NCBI GenBank assembly: GCA_020205615.1
Contig: CM035173.1
Location: 27,739,793-27,803,792, forward strand
DNA: 64,000 bases
Source: Panax quinquefolius
Lineage: Eukaryota; Streptophyta; Magnoliopsida; Apiales; Araliaceae
Direction: 5' to 3'
Below, one piece after another: positions 47,401 through 59,199 of the stretch. Numbering within the stretch: the stretch's first letter is position 1; every line of letters begins with the position of its first letter. The notes under the pieces were generated by a model. The model saw nothing but the letters and a program-made list of their open reading frames with translations. It had not been told where the DNA came from and did no database searches. The position numbers and the translations under genes are program-made.

Positions 47401-49666
47401 CCACGACCAAACGAATATTCCCTTTACGATAATGAATATTTTATAACCACTTTGCTTATTTTAAAATATTTTTATTTAACCCTTAACTATCCACATTAAT
47501 CAATTCAACCCTTACTATTTTAAAATAATAAATAAAGGAAATTCCTTTTATTTAAAAAATTTCGGTCTTACACGCGTGTGGTCGCATAAGTAGACACCAG
47601 TATTGATTATCGATGCTTATGTGAGAAGTCACTCGGTTTGATTCCATTATTGTCGATTAATAATATGAATTATTATAATGATAATGACTTTTTGTTTTAT
47701 TCAGATTATTAACGTAATAAAATGTAAATATCTTTTTATATAAAATGTAGATACTTTATTAAAGTTATTCTATAAATAGAATATATTATATTTTATTATG
47801 CGTAGTGTTGTATAGTGTTTTTGCATAAAGTGTTTGCATAGTAAAATGTTTTATATAAATAGAATATATGATATTTTATTTAAAAGATTTTGCTTTAAAT
47901 ATGGACCGTCGATTAAAGTAAATCAATCTGACCGCTCATGAATTAATTACTATTCATTCTATTTTCCTATAAATAGAAGCTCATTCCTTCATTATTTTCT
48001 TACGAATTCACCGAAACTCTAGAGAGAGAAATTATAGAGAGAAGCTATAGAGAGAAAATATATAGAGAGAAGAAAAGAGTATTCTCGCACTTCACTACTT
48101 TGATATCCAAAGGTCTTTTACTAGAAGGGGTATTATTTGTTGTACCTGTAAGGGATATTATTCGCTTGTATTCATGAAGAGAACCTCTGTTATTCCATTC
48201 ATTATTATTCTCGTTGAATAACTCAGTAAAAGTGGTATACCCTATACATAACCTCAGTATATGCAGATACCCTATACTTGGTGAAATCCTTATGTTATTC
48301 CATTCTTTTTTATTCATTGGAATAACTCAGTATACGCGAATCCCCTATACTTGGTGATCTTCTTCATTATTCCATTCTTTATTATTCATTGGAATATCCT
48401 GCGTGTGTTTTACAATTTGACCGGTTCCATTGTTTATTATTCCGCATTTATTATTCTCGCTGAATATCCATGCGTCATGTGTGTTTTACACCTAACCTAG
48501 TTCCATTGTTTATTATTCAAAGATTTATTATTCTCGTTGATCATCCTCGATTGTGAATTTCACCCGACTGGTTCCGTTATTATTATTCTGTTGAATAACT
48601 CGCCTATGCCAAGTCTGCATGCATGGTGATTTCTTTTGTTATTCCATTCTTTATTATACCCAAATAGTTTAAAACTTTGACTTTTATACTCCATGAAATT
48701 AGTAGAATATCCTCGATATTTGCGCTTCATCCAAAGATATCTTTTCATGGAAATATTCTTCCGATCATTCTTGAATTTTACTCTACAAAACAATATCTTG
48801 TTGACAATTTGGGCGTTACTAATTCCTCGGATAAAATAATTCTTGAACTTGTTTTATTGAATTATTATGTCATTGTCATCATCCTCACGATATATTATGT
48901 TATCTTTGGCTTACGCAAGCATAGATGAACTTAGTATGATTATGACCGAGGATCATTCTTAGATAATCATGGCTTGTTATAAATGATGTGATAAAAGTCC
49001 TCGAAGGGCCTGTAAATGCGTTGATGGATAGTTTTTGGTATGATTATGACCAAGGGTGATTCGGATAGTCATGACCATTGATAATTTGATGAAAATCCTC
49101 GACCGTGGTACAGGGGATGATTAGATGTGGTGGTTTATTTATTAAGTTCGAGTCTCAAATAAAAAAAATTTATGAAAACCTTTTAAAACCTAAAAGATAG
49201 TAGACTTTATTTTCTACTCGACTTTTTAATGGATCGCATATTCCACCCGCAGCTTAAACCGGTTGTCTATTGTATTTTATCGCTTTAACACTTGTTGAAG
49301 GCTAATGATAATTTATTCTCGCATTATCTTAGTCATAATATTTCTTCTTGGGCTAGTTGAGCTCACCTTTTTTTCACCGTTTCTTCGTGAAATGAGAACA
49401 TAGTTGGGACGAGTTGGGGAACTGAGTAATGGTCCGAGGATAGCATTAGTAGTCCCTCACTATTCTGCGAAATAATAGGTGATAATAGTTGTAATGAGGA
49501 CTCCTTTCGAGTTTGTATAATATCTAGTAGACAATATTTGTATTCAAACTCACAGCTTTATGTCGTATTGCACCACGATAGTTATATTAGTAAGTTGTAT
49601 TTGAATTTATGTACAATGTAAGTGGCGACCCAAGATGGGTGACGATACCTAATTTTGGGGCGTCAC
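44426..49666 (+). mobile_element. A element LTR 3, interrupted by E
   Basis: 44426-44754 and 47573-49666 join to a 2.42 kb A LTR. E lies between them at the CGTGT|GGTTGC site of the LTR. TATA near 47967, leader array 48190-48610, LTR core 49323-49367. Again followed by a primer site (49669-49680), so it serves internal region 3. Confidence 0.88.
44755..47572 (-). mobile_element. Element E: reverse solo LTR of the C family
   Basis: Starts TGTGACGCCCC and ends GGTCTTACA. Left flank CGTGT (44750-44754); right flank CGCGTGTGG, holding CGTGT at 47575-47579 after two extra bases. It matches the C LTR closely over most of its 2.8 kb (TATA at 46200-46208, reverse; LTR core 45044-45088; TGAATAGT/AAGAACTCG repeats 45730-45930). 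No internal sequence. Confidence 0.88.
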
Positions 49667-50014
49667 GGTTGGTATCGAGCCATAAGTGTGAAGAGCCCCG
49701 AGCCTCTCACCATTTGGTGACTTCGTTGATGGGGAATGCACCGCCGGACTCTCCGTAGGGACGCCATCTTCGGTGTGTCGACAGTACTAATGTGAGGTGT
49801 CCGACACAAGTTGGTGTCCGAGTCACAGATTGGTATCGTAGCTTAGGATATGATCCCCAGCTAAGATACTGAGATAAGAACTAGAGGGAGAGACGGGGAA
49901 TTCCTTCACTAGTATGATCTACCTAAGTTTATTTGTTATTTAATTGGTCACGTCAGTATATAGGGATAATATTTGATATATTAATTAACCCTCAGTGTTG
50001 TGGGTTGTTTGAAA

Positions 50015-50720
50015 ATGGCAACAAAATATTCACAATGGAGTGAATGTGACCGCTTGTGACACCTTTAATCACTAATCAGTTAATCGCAAAGGTCGATTTA
50101 GGAACAAATTAGAGATACCCACGTAGTGAATGAAGAACTAATTGTTGCACCCGAGCTAGTTGCAGGTAGCAACCGAGAGTGAGGAAGAAGAGGAAGAAGA
50201 AGAAGAAGAGAACCCGAGGAGAATTGGTTAGAAGAAGTTTATGATCAAAACTTAGAATTACAAAATCGTGTTCGTGAGCTAGAAGAAACGGGTTGAAGAA
50301 CCGCAAACGGTCGTGGAACAAAGGGATACAACAATTTAAAATTGGGTTACCCGATATGTGATGCTCGAACAAAATCACGCTTTGGGCGGGTGTAAGATAT
50401 TAAAGTTTGAATCGAGAATTTAAAAATCAAAGATCACCGAAAGAAAGAAGAAACAATCGAACGAAGGAGAATAAAGCGATGTATGGGTAAAAGCCGCACA
50501 ACGCGCTGATAGTGTAGAAAAAGACGTCCGATCCAATAAAGCCAAAATAGATGAAATGGACTTTGCTTTTGACGACAAGAATTGGGAGAACTAACATCGA
50601 ATTCTAATTACCACGCATAGTGGTCAACCCGAATTCGATATGGATCGAGAATAATGATTCAAATCATGGATCGTGAATGTGAAGAAACACTTAAGGGTGG
50701 AATGTACCTATAGTAAAGTC
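50015..50720 (+). pseudogene. gag: gag N-terminal remnant, A copy 3
   Basis: It starts MATKYSQWSECD, then stops early in the given reading. The acidic tract (EEEEEEEEN, 50180-50218) and the coil QNLELQNRVRELEE (50240-50285) follow in another frame. AQRADSVEKDVRSNKAK near 50498 is recognisable. Same design as copies at 25530 and 32093. Confidence 0.6.
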
Positions 50721-52795
50721 AAACTTCGAGAATTTAAGCGAGGCGTTTTTTGAGAAAAACCCGAACGGGTTATTACGGGTAAATTAATTATAAATTATTA
50801 CGAAGTCTATACTTTATTCATTACAAGTTCTACCCACTCTTTTATTCTACCTAGTTGTGTTCAATGTTTAAATTTGACTCCTAAAAATTAGACTTTGATT
50901 TATCTATCGAAATTTCGTTGGGAGAAACCTTCGTTACCTCCAATCGCTTATTAATCTTGTTGTTTCAAATAAACACTTTCACGTTACTCCGTCGATCTTA
51001 TCTCTTTGAAAATATTTGCCTTTGAGGTAATTTTTGAAAATGATTGATTAACTACTCATTATTCTTTTTGTAAGGTTGTTAGCTTTCATATTCCTAACCA
51101 ACCCATTATACTGAATTCAAAGTAACCAAACCCTAAAGTTAATCACACATTATATCAAGCCATAAGAAAGAGCCCCGATCCTTTCGTTGTTGACTTCCTT
51201 GTGTGGAATGCACCGCCGGACTTTCTCAGAGGCGACGCCGTGGATCAAAGATGGCAAGTTGATAGGTATCATTGTGAGGTGCTATCTGTGTTAAGGGATA
51301 GAAGTCACAACAGGTATATTAATGTGACGTCTTATCCAAGTCTTGACGAGAGAATGAGAGCTTTTGAATGATATTTCTATCATTAATAAATTTCTTGGCG
51401 TATTCTTGAAGACTTCCTAGCCTACCCTAGAACGTGAAATCGAATTTTGTATTGACCCCAGTACAAAAACTCATTTCTTAAACCCTCAAATATTTCTTCA
51501 ACTAAAAGGATCAGTTTACGAGGATTATGATGAAAGTTATAATAAAAGCATTGGACTAATGAAAATCATGGGTATATGAAGTATTAGTAAGTGTTATGTT
51601 TGGTTATTATGTGAAAACATGAAAGTTTCTTAGAAATCACAAAGAGTTGAAAATCGATTTTGGTGAAAAACGTAACATAAAATTCAATCGACCATATCTC
51701 TTATTATATTTTGAATTTTTGAGTGTGGTCAAGTCCTAGAGTTAGATCTATGAGTTACCTAACTAATCCAAGTGGAATTACTGGAAAAGGTGTTGTAGAT
51801 TTTTGTGTGGACTGATTTTAGCAAAGGAGTGCAAAGCTGCAAAAAAAAAAAAAAAAGCACTGCCATGATTTTAGAGGGCTGTTTCGGCCACTTAAATTAT
51901 GAGAAAAATTCTGGCCTTTTGGGACATGAGGGTATATGGTATAAAGTACCTCCTGTCCAAAAATGAGCTCATTCTGACTTAAAATGAGCAAGTTATGACC
52001 ATTTCAATATTTAGGTTTTTTCGACGAAAAACGATATAACCGGAGTTCAACAACTCCGATGACCATGAAATTTAAACTGGAGGTTCACGTTAACATGTGT
52101 AAGGTCCTGCCAAGATTTGGGAATTTTTGGAGTTAAACTTGAGGTAGCTAATTTCTTAAGGAATTAATTAGAAATTAATTTTTGAAAAATAGTAATTGAA
52201 TTTTAAAAATTATGAGAAAAATATATTTTCATTATGGGACTATATTATGCTAAATCTCAGAAAAGAAATATTTTTGGGACTAATTTGGTATTTTTTATGA
52301 AAATAGTTTAGTTACTGAAACATATGAGTTAAATATGTTATGTGAAGTAACAAAGTTGAAAATAGGATTTTATGGCTAAAGAATCCTATATATAGTATAT
52401 ATGCATATTTTTTTTGATGAGGATTTGATAATTGGTGATGATATCTTATGAGTATGGCATTTTGAATGATTAAATGCATTATATTGTAAAAGCGTAAACA
52501 ATTGAGATAAATTGTTTATAAATTTAAGAAGTGATTAAAATATTGTTATAATATTAATGATATTAGATTATGAGATTATTAAGTGATTGATAACATGGGA
52601 TATTCTTGAATCCTCGGATAAATTATATTATAAATGTTTAATATTTATCCTTTATCTCATTTGATTGATTCTTTATATCATTATCCTTATGTTTATATTA
52701 TGTTGAAAGTCATCTCATGGCTGAAGTGGTGCATAGATGAACTTGGTATGATTATGACCGGGATTGTTCGGTATAATCATAACCGTAATTGAAAA

Positions 52796-53310
52796 CACGA
52801 TTATCTTTAGTAGTAGTGCATGGATAATTTGTGGTCGTGATACTAATGAGTACACGATTATCTTTGGTAGTAGTCATGGATAATTTGTGGTCATGATACT
52901 AATGAATACACGATTATCTTTGGTAGTAGTGTGCATGGATAATTTGTGGTCGTGATACTAATGAATACACGATTATCTTTGGTAGTAGTGCATGGATAAT
53001 TTGTGGTCGTGATACTAATGAATACACGATTATCTTTTGGCCGTAGTGCATGGATAATTTGTGGTCGTGATACTAATGAATACACGATTATCTTTGGTCG
53101 TAGTGCATGGATAATTTGTGGTCGGATACTAATGAATACACGATTATCTTTGTAGTAGTGCATGGATAATTGTGGTCGTGATACTAATGAATACACGATT
53201 ATCTTCGGCCGTAGTGCATGGATAATTTGTGGTCGGATACTAATGAATACACGATTATCTTTGGTAGTAGTGCATGGATATAATTCGTGGTCGTGATACT
53301 AATGAATATC
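52796..53310 (+). repeat. 57-bp minisatellite, about 9 units (A copy 3)
   Basis: Same unit as copies 1 and 2; unit starts at about 52796, 52852, 52908, 52966, 53023, 53082, 53138, 53192 and 53250. Differences between units sit mostly at the GGCCGTAG / GGTAGTAG position. Confidence 0.88.
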
Positions 53311-53780
53311 CTCGGCCAGTAGTGCGGGATGATTCGATGATATGGATTAATTATTGAAATGAGTCTCAAAGAATGAAATATTAATTCATGGATGTGGTAA
53401 AAGTCATCTTTGTCAGTAGTGCATTGATAGACTTGGTATGATTATGACCATGTATTATTCGGTATAATCATGATCAGATTGAAAACACGAATATCCTTAG
53501 GCGTTAGGTGCGGGATAATTCATGGTTGTGATACTATTAAGTCGAGTCTCAGTATTATTGGTTTTAAAGTTATATATCTTTGGCCCAGAGTGCAAAGATG
53601 AATTGTTAATAAATATCTTTGGCCCAGAAGTGCAAAGATGAATTGTTAATGAATATCTTTGCCGATTGCAAAAGATGAACTTAATGTTTTCAACGATAAA
53701 GGTATTCAAGGTATCCTCACCTCTTTATCATACTGTATGTACCCTAATTTCGAGGGCTTAAATTCCATAAGGAGGGAGAT

Positions 53781-56227
53781 TGTGAGACCCCAAATTTTAT
53801 CAATAAAGATTTAAATTTTGTCGAAATAATTTTTAATATTATAGTGTGAATTTGAGATAATATTATAGTTGTGGGTAGTATTTATAAATTTTGCAAAGTA
53901 TGCAAGTGGTTATATTATATTCAATCGGTCTGGGAATATTCGGTTTAGCGTGGAATATTCGTATAACTACCAATCATTGGTGGACCCCATTAATGTAATT
54001 ATTATTTGATTGAGAAAACGACAAAAATATTTTATTGAAATAACAACGGAAGTTTTACCGCTGATATCGCTTGAACTACTCTTAGTAGTAAAAGTACGAT
54101 GTACGTGTGGTTGCATAAGAAGACACCGGTATTGATTATCGATCCTTATGTGAGAAGTCACTCGGTTTGATTCCCTTATCATCGATTAATAATATGAATT
54201 ATTATAGCGATAATGACGCTTTTGTTTTATTCAGTATTATTAACGTAATAAAATGTAAACATCTTTTATATAAAAAGAATACTTTATTAAAGTTATTCTA
54301 TAAATAGAATATATTATATTTTATTATGCATAGTGTTGCATAGTGTTTTTTGTATAAAGTTTTTTGCATAGTGTTTGCATAGTAAAATGTTTTTATATAA
54401 ATAGAATATATGATATTTTATTTAAAAGATTTTGCTTTAAATATGGATAGTCAGATTAAAGTAAATCAATCTGGACTGCTTCATGAATTAATTACTATGC
54501 ATTCTATTTTCCTATAAATGAAGCTCATTCCTTCATTATTTTCTTACGAATTCAATTTAAACTCTGTAGAGAGAAATTATAGAGAGAAGCTATAGAGAGA
54601 AAATATATAGAGAGAAGAAGAAGTATTACGGTACTTCACTACTTTGATATCCAAAGGTCTTTTTACTAGTAAGGGGTATTATTTGTTGTACCGTAAGTGA
54701 TATTATTCGTTTCAGATTCACGAAGAGAAACCTCTGTTATTCCATTCATTATTATTCTCGCTGAATAACTCGTAAAAGTGGAATACCCTATACATAACTC
54801 CGTATATGCAGATACCCTATACTTGGTGAAATCCTTTATATTATTCCATTCTTATTTATTCTGCTTGAATAACTCAGATACGCTAATCCCCTATACTGGT
54901 GATCTTCTTCATTATTCCATTCTTTATTATTCTCGCTGGAATATCCTGTTCATGTGTTTTACATCGGACTCGGTTCCATTGTTTATTATTCCGCATTTAT
55001 TATTCTCGCTGGAATATCCTCGTCTGTGTGTTTTACACCTGACTTCGGTTCCATTGTTTATTATTCAAATTTATTATTCTACTTGGATCATCCTGCTTGG
55101 TGTGAATTTAACTCCGACCGGTTCCGTTATTATTATTCTCATTGAATAACTTTTATCATGCTGCAAGTCTGCATGCACGGTGATTTCTTTTGTTATTCCA
55201 TTCTTTATTATACCCAGTTGGTTAAAACTTTGACTTCTATACTCCATGAAATTAGTAGAATATCCTTGATATTTCATGCGTTTCATCCAAAGATCTTTTC
55301 ATGAAAATATTCTTCCGATCATTCTTGAATTTTACTCTACAAAAATAAAGATCTTGTTGACAATTTGGACGTTATTAATTCCTCGGATAAAATAATTCTT
55401 GAACTTATTTTATTGAATTATTATGTCATTGTCATCATCCTAATGATATATTATGTTATCTTTGCTTACGCATGCATAGATGAACTTAGTATGATTATGA
55501 CCGTGGATCATTCGGTATAATCATGGCTTGTTATAAATGATGTGATAAAAGTCCTCGGTGGGCTGTAATGCGTTGATGGATAGTTTTTGGTATGATTATG
55601 ACCAGGGTGATTCGGTATATAGTCATGACCATTGATAATTTGATGAAAATCCTTGACCGTGGTACATGCGGGGATGATTAGATGTGGTGGTTTATTTATT
55701 AAAATTTGAGTCTCAAATGATAAAATTTTTTTTATGAAAACCTTTTAAAACCTAAAAGATAGTAGACTTTATTTTCTACTTGACTCTTTTAATGGATTGC
55801 ATATTCACCGCAGATTAAACCGGTTGTCTATTGTATTTTATCGGGTTTAACATCGTTGAAGGCTAATGATAATTTATTCGCATTATCTTAGTCATAATAT
55901 TTCTTCTTTAGTTGAGCTCACCTTTTCTTTTCACCTTTCTCTTCTGTGAAATGAGAACATAAATTTGGACGAGCCTGGGGAACGGAGTAATGGTCCGGAG
56001 GAAAGCATTAGTAGTCCTCACTATTCTCGTGAAATAGTGTGATAATAGTTGTAATGAGGACTCCTTTTGAGTTTGTATAATATCTAGTAGACAATATTTG
56101 TATTCAAACTCACAGTTTATGTCGTATTGTACACAATAGTTATATTAGTAAGTTGTATTTGAATTTATGTACCATGTAAGTGGCGACCCAAGATGGGTGA
56201 CGTATACCTAATTTTGGGGGCGTCACA
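53781..56227 (+). mobile_element. A element LTR 4 (right-most)
   Basis: TGTGAGACCCCAAA to GGGGGCGTCACA. TATA near 54513, leader array 54735-55160, LTR core 55882-55923 with a 3-base gap. Followed by the TSD TTTCC and not by a primer site, so it is the outer 3' end. Confidence 0.9.
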
Positions 56228-56232
56228 TTTCC
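56228..56232. repeat. Target site duplication TTTCC, right copy
   Basis: Pairs with 12688-12692. Joining the flanks restores GGGGTTTCCGGCC. Confidence 0.88.
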
Positions 56233-56245
56233 GGCCATAATCACC

Positions 56246-56285
56246 AAGAAGAAGAAGAAGAAGAAGAAGAAGAAGAAGAAGAAGA
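56246..56285 (+). repeat. (GAA)n in a probable 5' leader
   Basis: About 13 GAA/AAG units directly before the ATG at 56287. GAA/CTT repeats are common in plant 5' UTRs. Confidence 0.85.
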
Positions 56286-56286
56286 G

Positions 56287-59072
56287 ATGACTTCTAAAGC
56301 TGTTTTTACCCAGAAACCTAGAGGTATTACTGATTTCTTTTTCTTCCCCTGTTTTTGTCGATTATTGGAATAGTTTCTATTTTCCGTGGCTCTTGATGTA
56401 CTGCTTAAATTAAGTTGAGATTTTATTATTGTTTGGTGGATTTGTCTGATTTTTGATGAGATTTTTAGGTGTTTGGTTTATTAAATTAATTTGATTTTTC
56501 TTTTTTGTTTATTTTGGTTCATCATATGGTTTTCCTCTCTATTAGTTTTACTCAATTTTTGCTAATTATGTTGATTTTTTCTAATTGGGTTTTGAGATTA
56601 CAATTTGTTTCGTCAATAGTATAGATTAATTGGGACAAAATTTTTGTTACTTGGTTTAATGTGTATTGAAAATTATGTATTATCAAACGCATATTTCCCC
56701 ACCATGCTTTCCGGATATTTTTCTCATTCTTCAATTTCTGTTTCCTTTGATTAGTCTTTCTTTCTTTCTTTCTCTGGGTGTGTGAGTGTCTAAGCCTTTG
56801 AGCTCCTCTGCACCGCTATTCTTGCTATCCTCAAAACCACGATTCTGTTTCTTTGTAATGGTGTAGCTTATCTATCATAAAAGAGATAAAATTAAAATTC
56901 TTCTGAATAAAAAAGGAGAAGCACATTTAATCAAAATTCTTGAAGCACAAAATTTTGATCGTAGTTCCCAAGCCTAATGAGATTTGACATTAACGGACTC
57001 TAATGATATTTGTATTTTAATATCTAAAAAGAGCCTACATGATAATATAAATTGAATAAGCATTTCGAAGAAATTAGTAATCCTTTCTGTTGTAATTTAA
57101 ACTTTGTTTGCTGTTGTGATTTGGCATTTTATTGAGGGTCAAACTGAATTGAATGGTACAGGGCATAGCATAAGTCTAGTCATTCAAATAATTGCAAATT
57201 TAAAATCGAAAATCTAATAGATTTTTGATTACAGTAAACATGGTCAAATGTAAGGTTTCTTTTTTGTGGTAAGGGAATTAAGAAGGACCTTCCTACATGG
57301 TGTACAGAGTGTAGGCTCACCAAGAATTTCTTGAAGAAATTCCTTCACTGCCTTTTATCGAATGGGTTTGATGGTTTAACATTTTCATATTTTTGTTAGA
57401 TGCTGAACTATTGATTAAAATGGTGATTTTTTAAAGGTTGAGTGACTTCGGGTTTTGAGTGACTCGAGATTCCAATTTGGATGAATTTGGTTTTTTATTC
57501 AACTTTTATGGGGTTTAATGCGTGATTAGGAGTTAGGACAAATTGTTACTTATATTTTTTTTAATCTTGATGTTTTTTAATTTCAGTATATTGTTTAGGC
57601 TATGATAATATCTTTGTTATTTTTTCATTTATTTAAGCTCAAAATTGATTGTTATTTGTATTTATTTGGTACAGGAAAATGAAGTTTTAGAAGTTAGTGG
57701 CATTCTAGAAGGTATTTACTGCTCTGCTTTTGTAAACCCTGCTCATTGTTTTGATTGAATGATAATTATGTGTATACATGGTGTTTAGGGATGAGCAAGT
57801 AACCAAATTAGAACCGAAACCGCACCAAAAACCGCACGAACCGCACCAATTAAAATCGCACCAACGGTTCTAGCGTATGTAGCTGTTTTAGGTGGGTTGA
57901 ATAACCAAAATTACACTTCCGGTTTGGTTACTAGCCAAAACTGCACGCATAAAACCAAAACCGCACCATGTGTGTCTATGTATGTATTATCTCTAGTAAA
58001 TTCTAAAGTTACTTTTCACTTGAACACGAGAGAAAACTCCAGTCTTGCATTGTCATTTTTTCACCATGATTAGAGGTTATAGAGTCAAAAATTGACCATT
58101 TGGGTTTTTAAATTTTGGATTTATTTGATGCATTACTAGAGGGGCTTATAGGTGAGGGGCCAAATTCGTTGTTTCGAGTACTTGATGCATTGATTAAGGT
58201 CTATACTATAGTAGTAATAGTCTAATAGAATATTGTTCAAATTAGATATAGTTAGAATTATATTCTATAAGTCCTCCCTGCAATATATAAGATACAATTT
58301 CATTTAATCTCCAGTATGTATTTTTAATTTTTGGGGAATTAAATAAACCTTCTTGCTTGTTATCTAATATATGGTCTCCGTTGTGTTATATAGTATATGC
58401 TTTAGTTTTTACATCATCATTCCTTTATTATAAGCTAAAACTATTTTATGTGTCTCATTATTCTATAATTTGATGATGAATTTGACATGTTTGGCAGAAG
58501 GAGCTATGGTTCTATACTTGATATAATTTCCATTGTTGACTCTGTCATTAAGTTAATTGCTCGATGTGAACTCTATGTTAAATTCTATTGAAGGCTTGGA
58601 CATTTTTGTTTTTTCAATTGGTTTTGGAACCGAAACCGCTCCAATTGAAACCGCACCGCACAGTTTAAAACCGCACCGCACCAATTACAAGCGATTTCGT
58701 GTGCGGTTTTGAATTTGTTAAACCGCACCTAAGCGGTTTCGGGTGCGATTTCGGCTTCAAACCGCACCAAACCACACCATGCTCACCCCTAATGGTGTTA
58801 ATGACTGCTTTAAGTATCAAGATTATTATTGCTTTTGCGCAAAAGAAATAATTAATGTTGAATGATTTACTCGCAAAAGTATCATTATTACTGTTGAATG
58901 ATGGTCAATATTGATATTTTCCTTACCTCTTATTTGAACTGAAATCATAAACTACTATTGTGTCTCACTACTGGCCTTATTTGCAAATTATATTGACTTG
59001 ATTTTGGTGCTGACAGTATATGTGTTCAAGGAGAGTAAGACACGACGTAACGACCCAAAGTTAAATTGAAGC
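56287..59072 (+). CDS. Possible small split gene, unidentified
   Basis: The ATG at 56287 opens MTSKAVFTQKPR and meets a good donor (GAG|GTATTAC at 56324), phase 1. One in-frame continuation is at 59019 (GCTGACAG|TATATGTG): VYVFKESKTRRNDPKLN and stop at 59070-59072, about 29 residues in all. A further exon-like piece (about 57675-57711, GGTACAG|GAAAATG...GAAG|GTATTT) is open as ENEVLEVSGILE but does not fit the phase. The exon at 60127 could also follow in phase 1. I recognise none of these peptides. The leader would be split by the array. It may be a real gene, a non-coding RNA or a relic; expression data would be needed to choose. Confidence 0.25.
56330..57660. other. AT-rich, intron-like sequence
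   Basis: T-rich with no supported exon; short CTTT repeats near 56755-56775. It fits a first intron of the candidate gene starting at 56287. Confidence 0.4.
57786..58791. mobile_element. Non-autonomous hAT element, 1006 bp
   Basis: Termini TAGGGATGAGCA and TGCTCACCCCTA (11 of 12 matching as inverted repeats) are flanked by a perfect 8-bp TSD, ATGGTGTT (57778-57785 and 58792-58799). Both subterminal regions are packed with AACCGCACC words, in inverted arrangement, as expected of transposase-binding repeats. There is no transposase ORF. It lies in what may be an intron of the candidate gene at 56287. Confidence 0.95.
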
Positions 59073-59199
59073 TGTCGAAAATACCTAACCTTAATTAGGC
59101 AGATCCCTCATTTGTTATTAGTACTATTAGTATTTTTCTCCATGATCATTTATGTTTCAAGAAAACTTTTGGAATGAAAAAAGAAAAAAAAGATATACA

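Larger units (their letters stand above)
49667..53780 (+). mobile_element. A internal region 3 (uninterrupted, 4.11 kb)
   Basis: The most complete A internal: primer site, leader module (49683-49829), second primer-like site (49830), gag remnant from 50015, PR remnant near 50800, middle module (51165-51345), long non-coding part (51480-52690), minisatellite (52796-53310), short repeats (53577-53680) and polypurine tract. It has no polymerase or integrase, so the family is a LARD-like non-autonomous derivative. Confidence 0.88.
12693..56227 (+). mobile_element. 43.5 kb tandem LTR retrotransposon array (family A, 4 LTRs, 3 internal regions)
   Basis: Four same-strand A LTRs (12693-15140, 29316-31741, 44426-49666, 53781-56227) alternate with three internal regions. 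Each internal region starts at a tRNA-iMet-type primer site and ends at a GGAGG-type polypurine tract. Removing nested insertions gives LTRs of about 2.42-2.45 kb and internals of about 4.17, 3.58 and 4.11 kb. The outer edges share the TSD TTTCC, while the inner LTRs have no target duplications, so the array most likely grew by unequal LTR-LTR recombination. Nested: B (15345-25350), C (34138-43232), D inside C, and E inside the third LTR. Confidence 0.88.
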
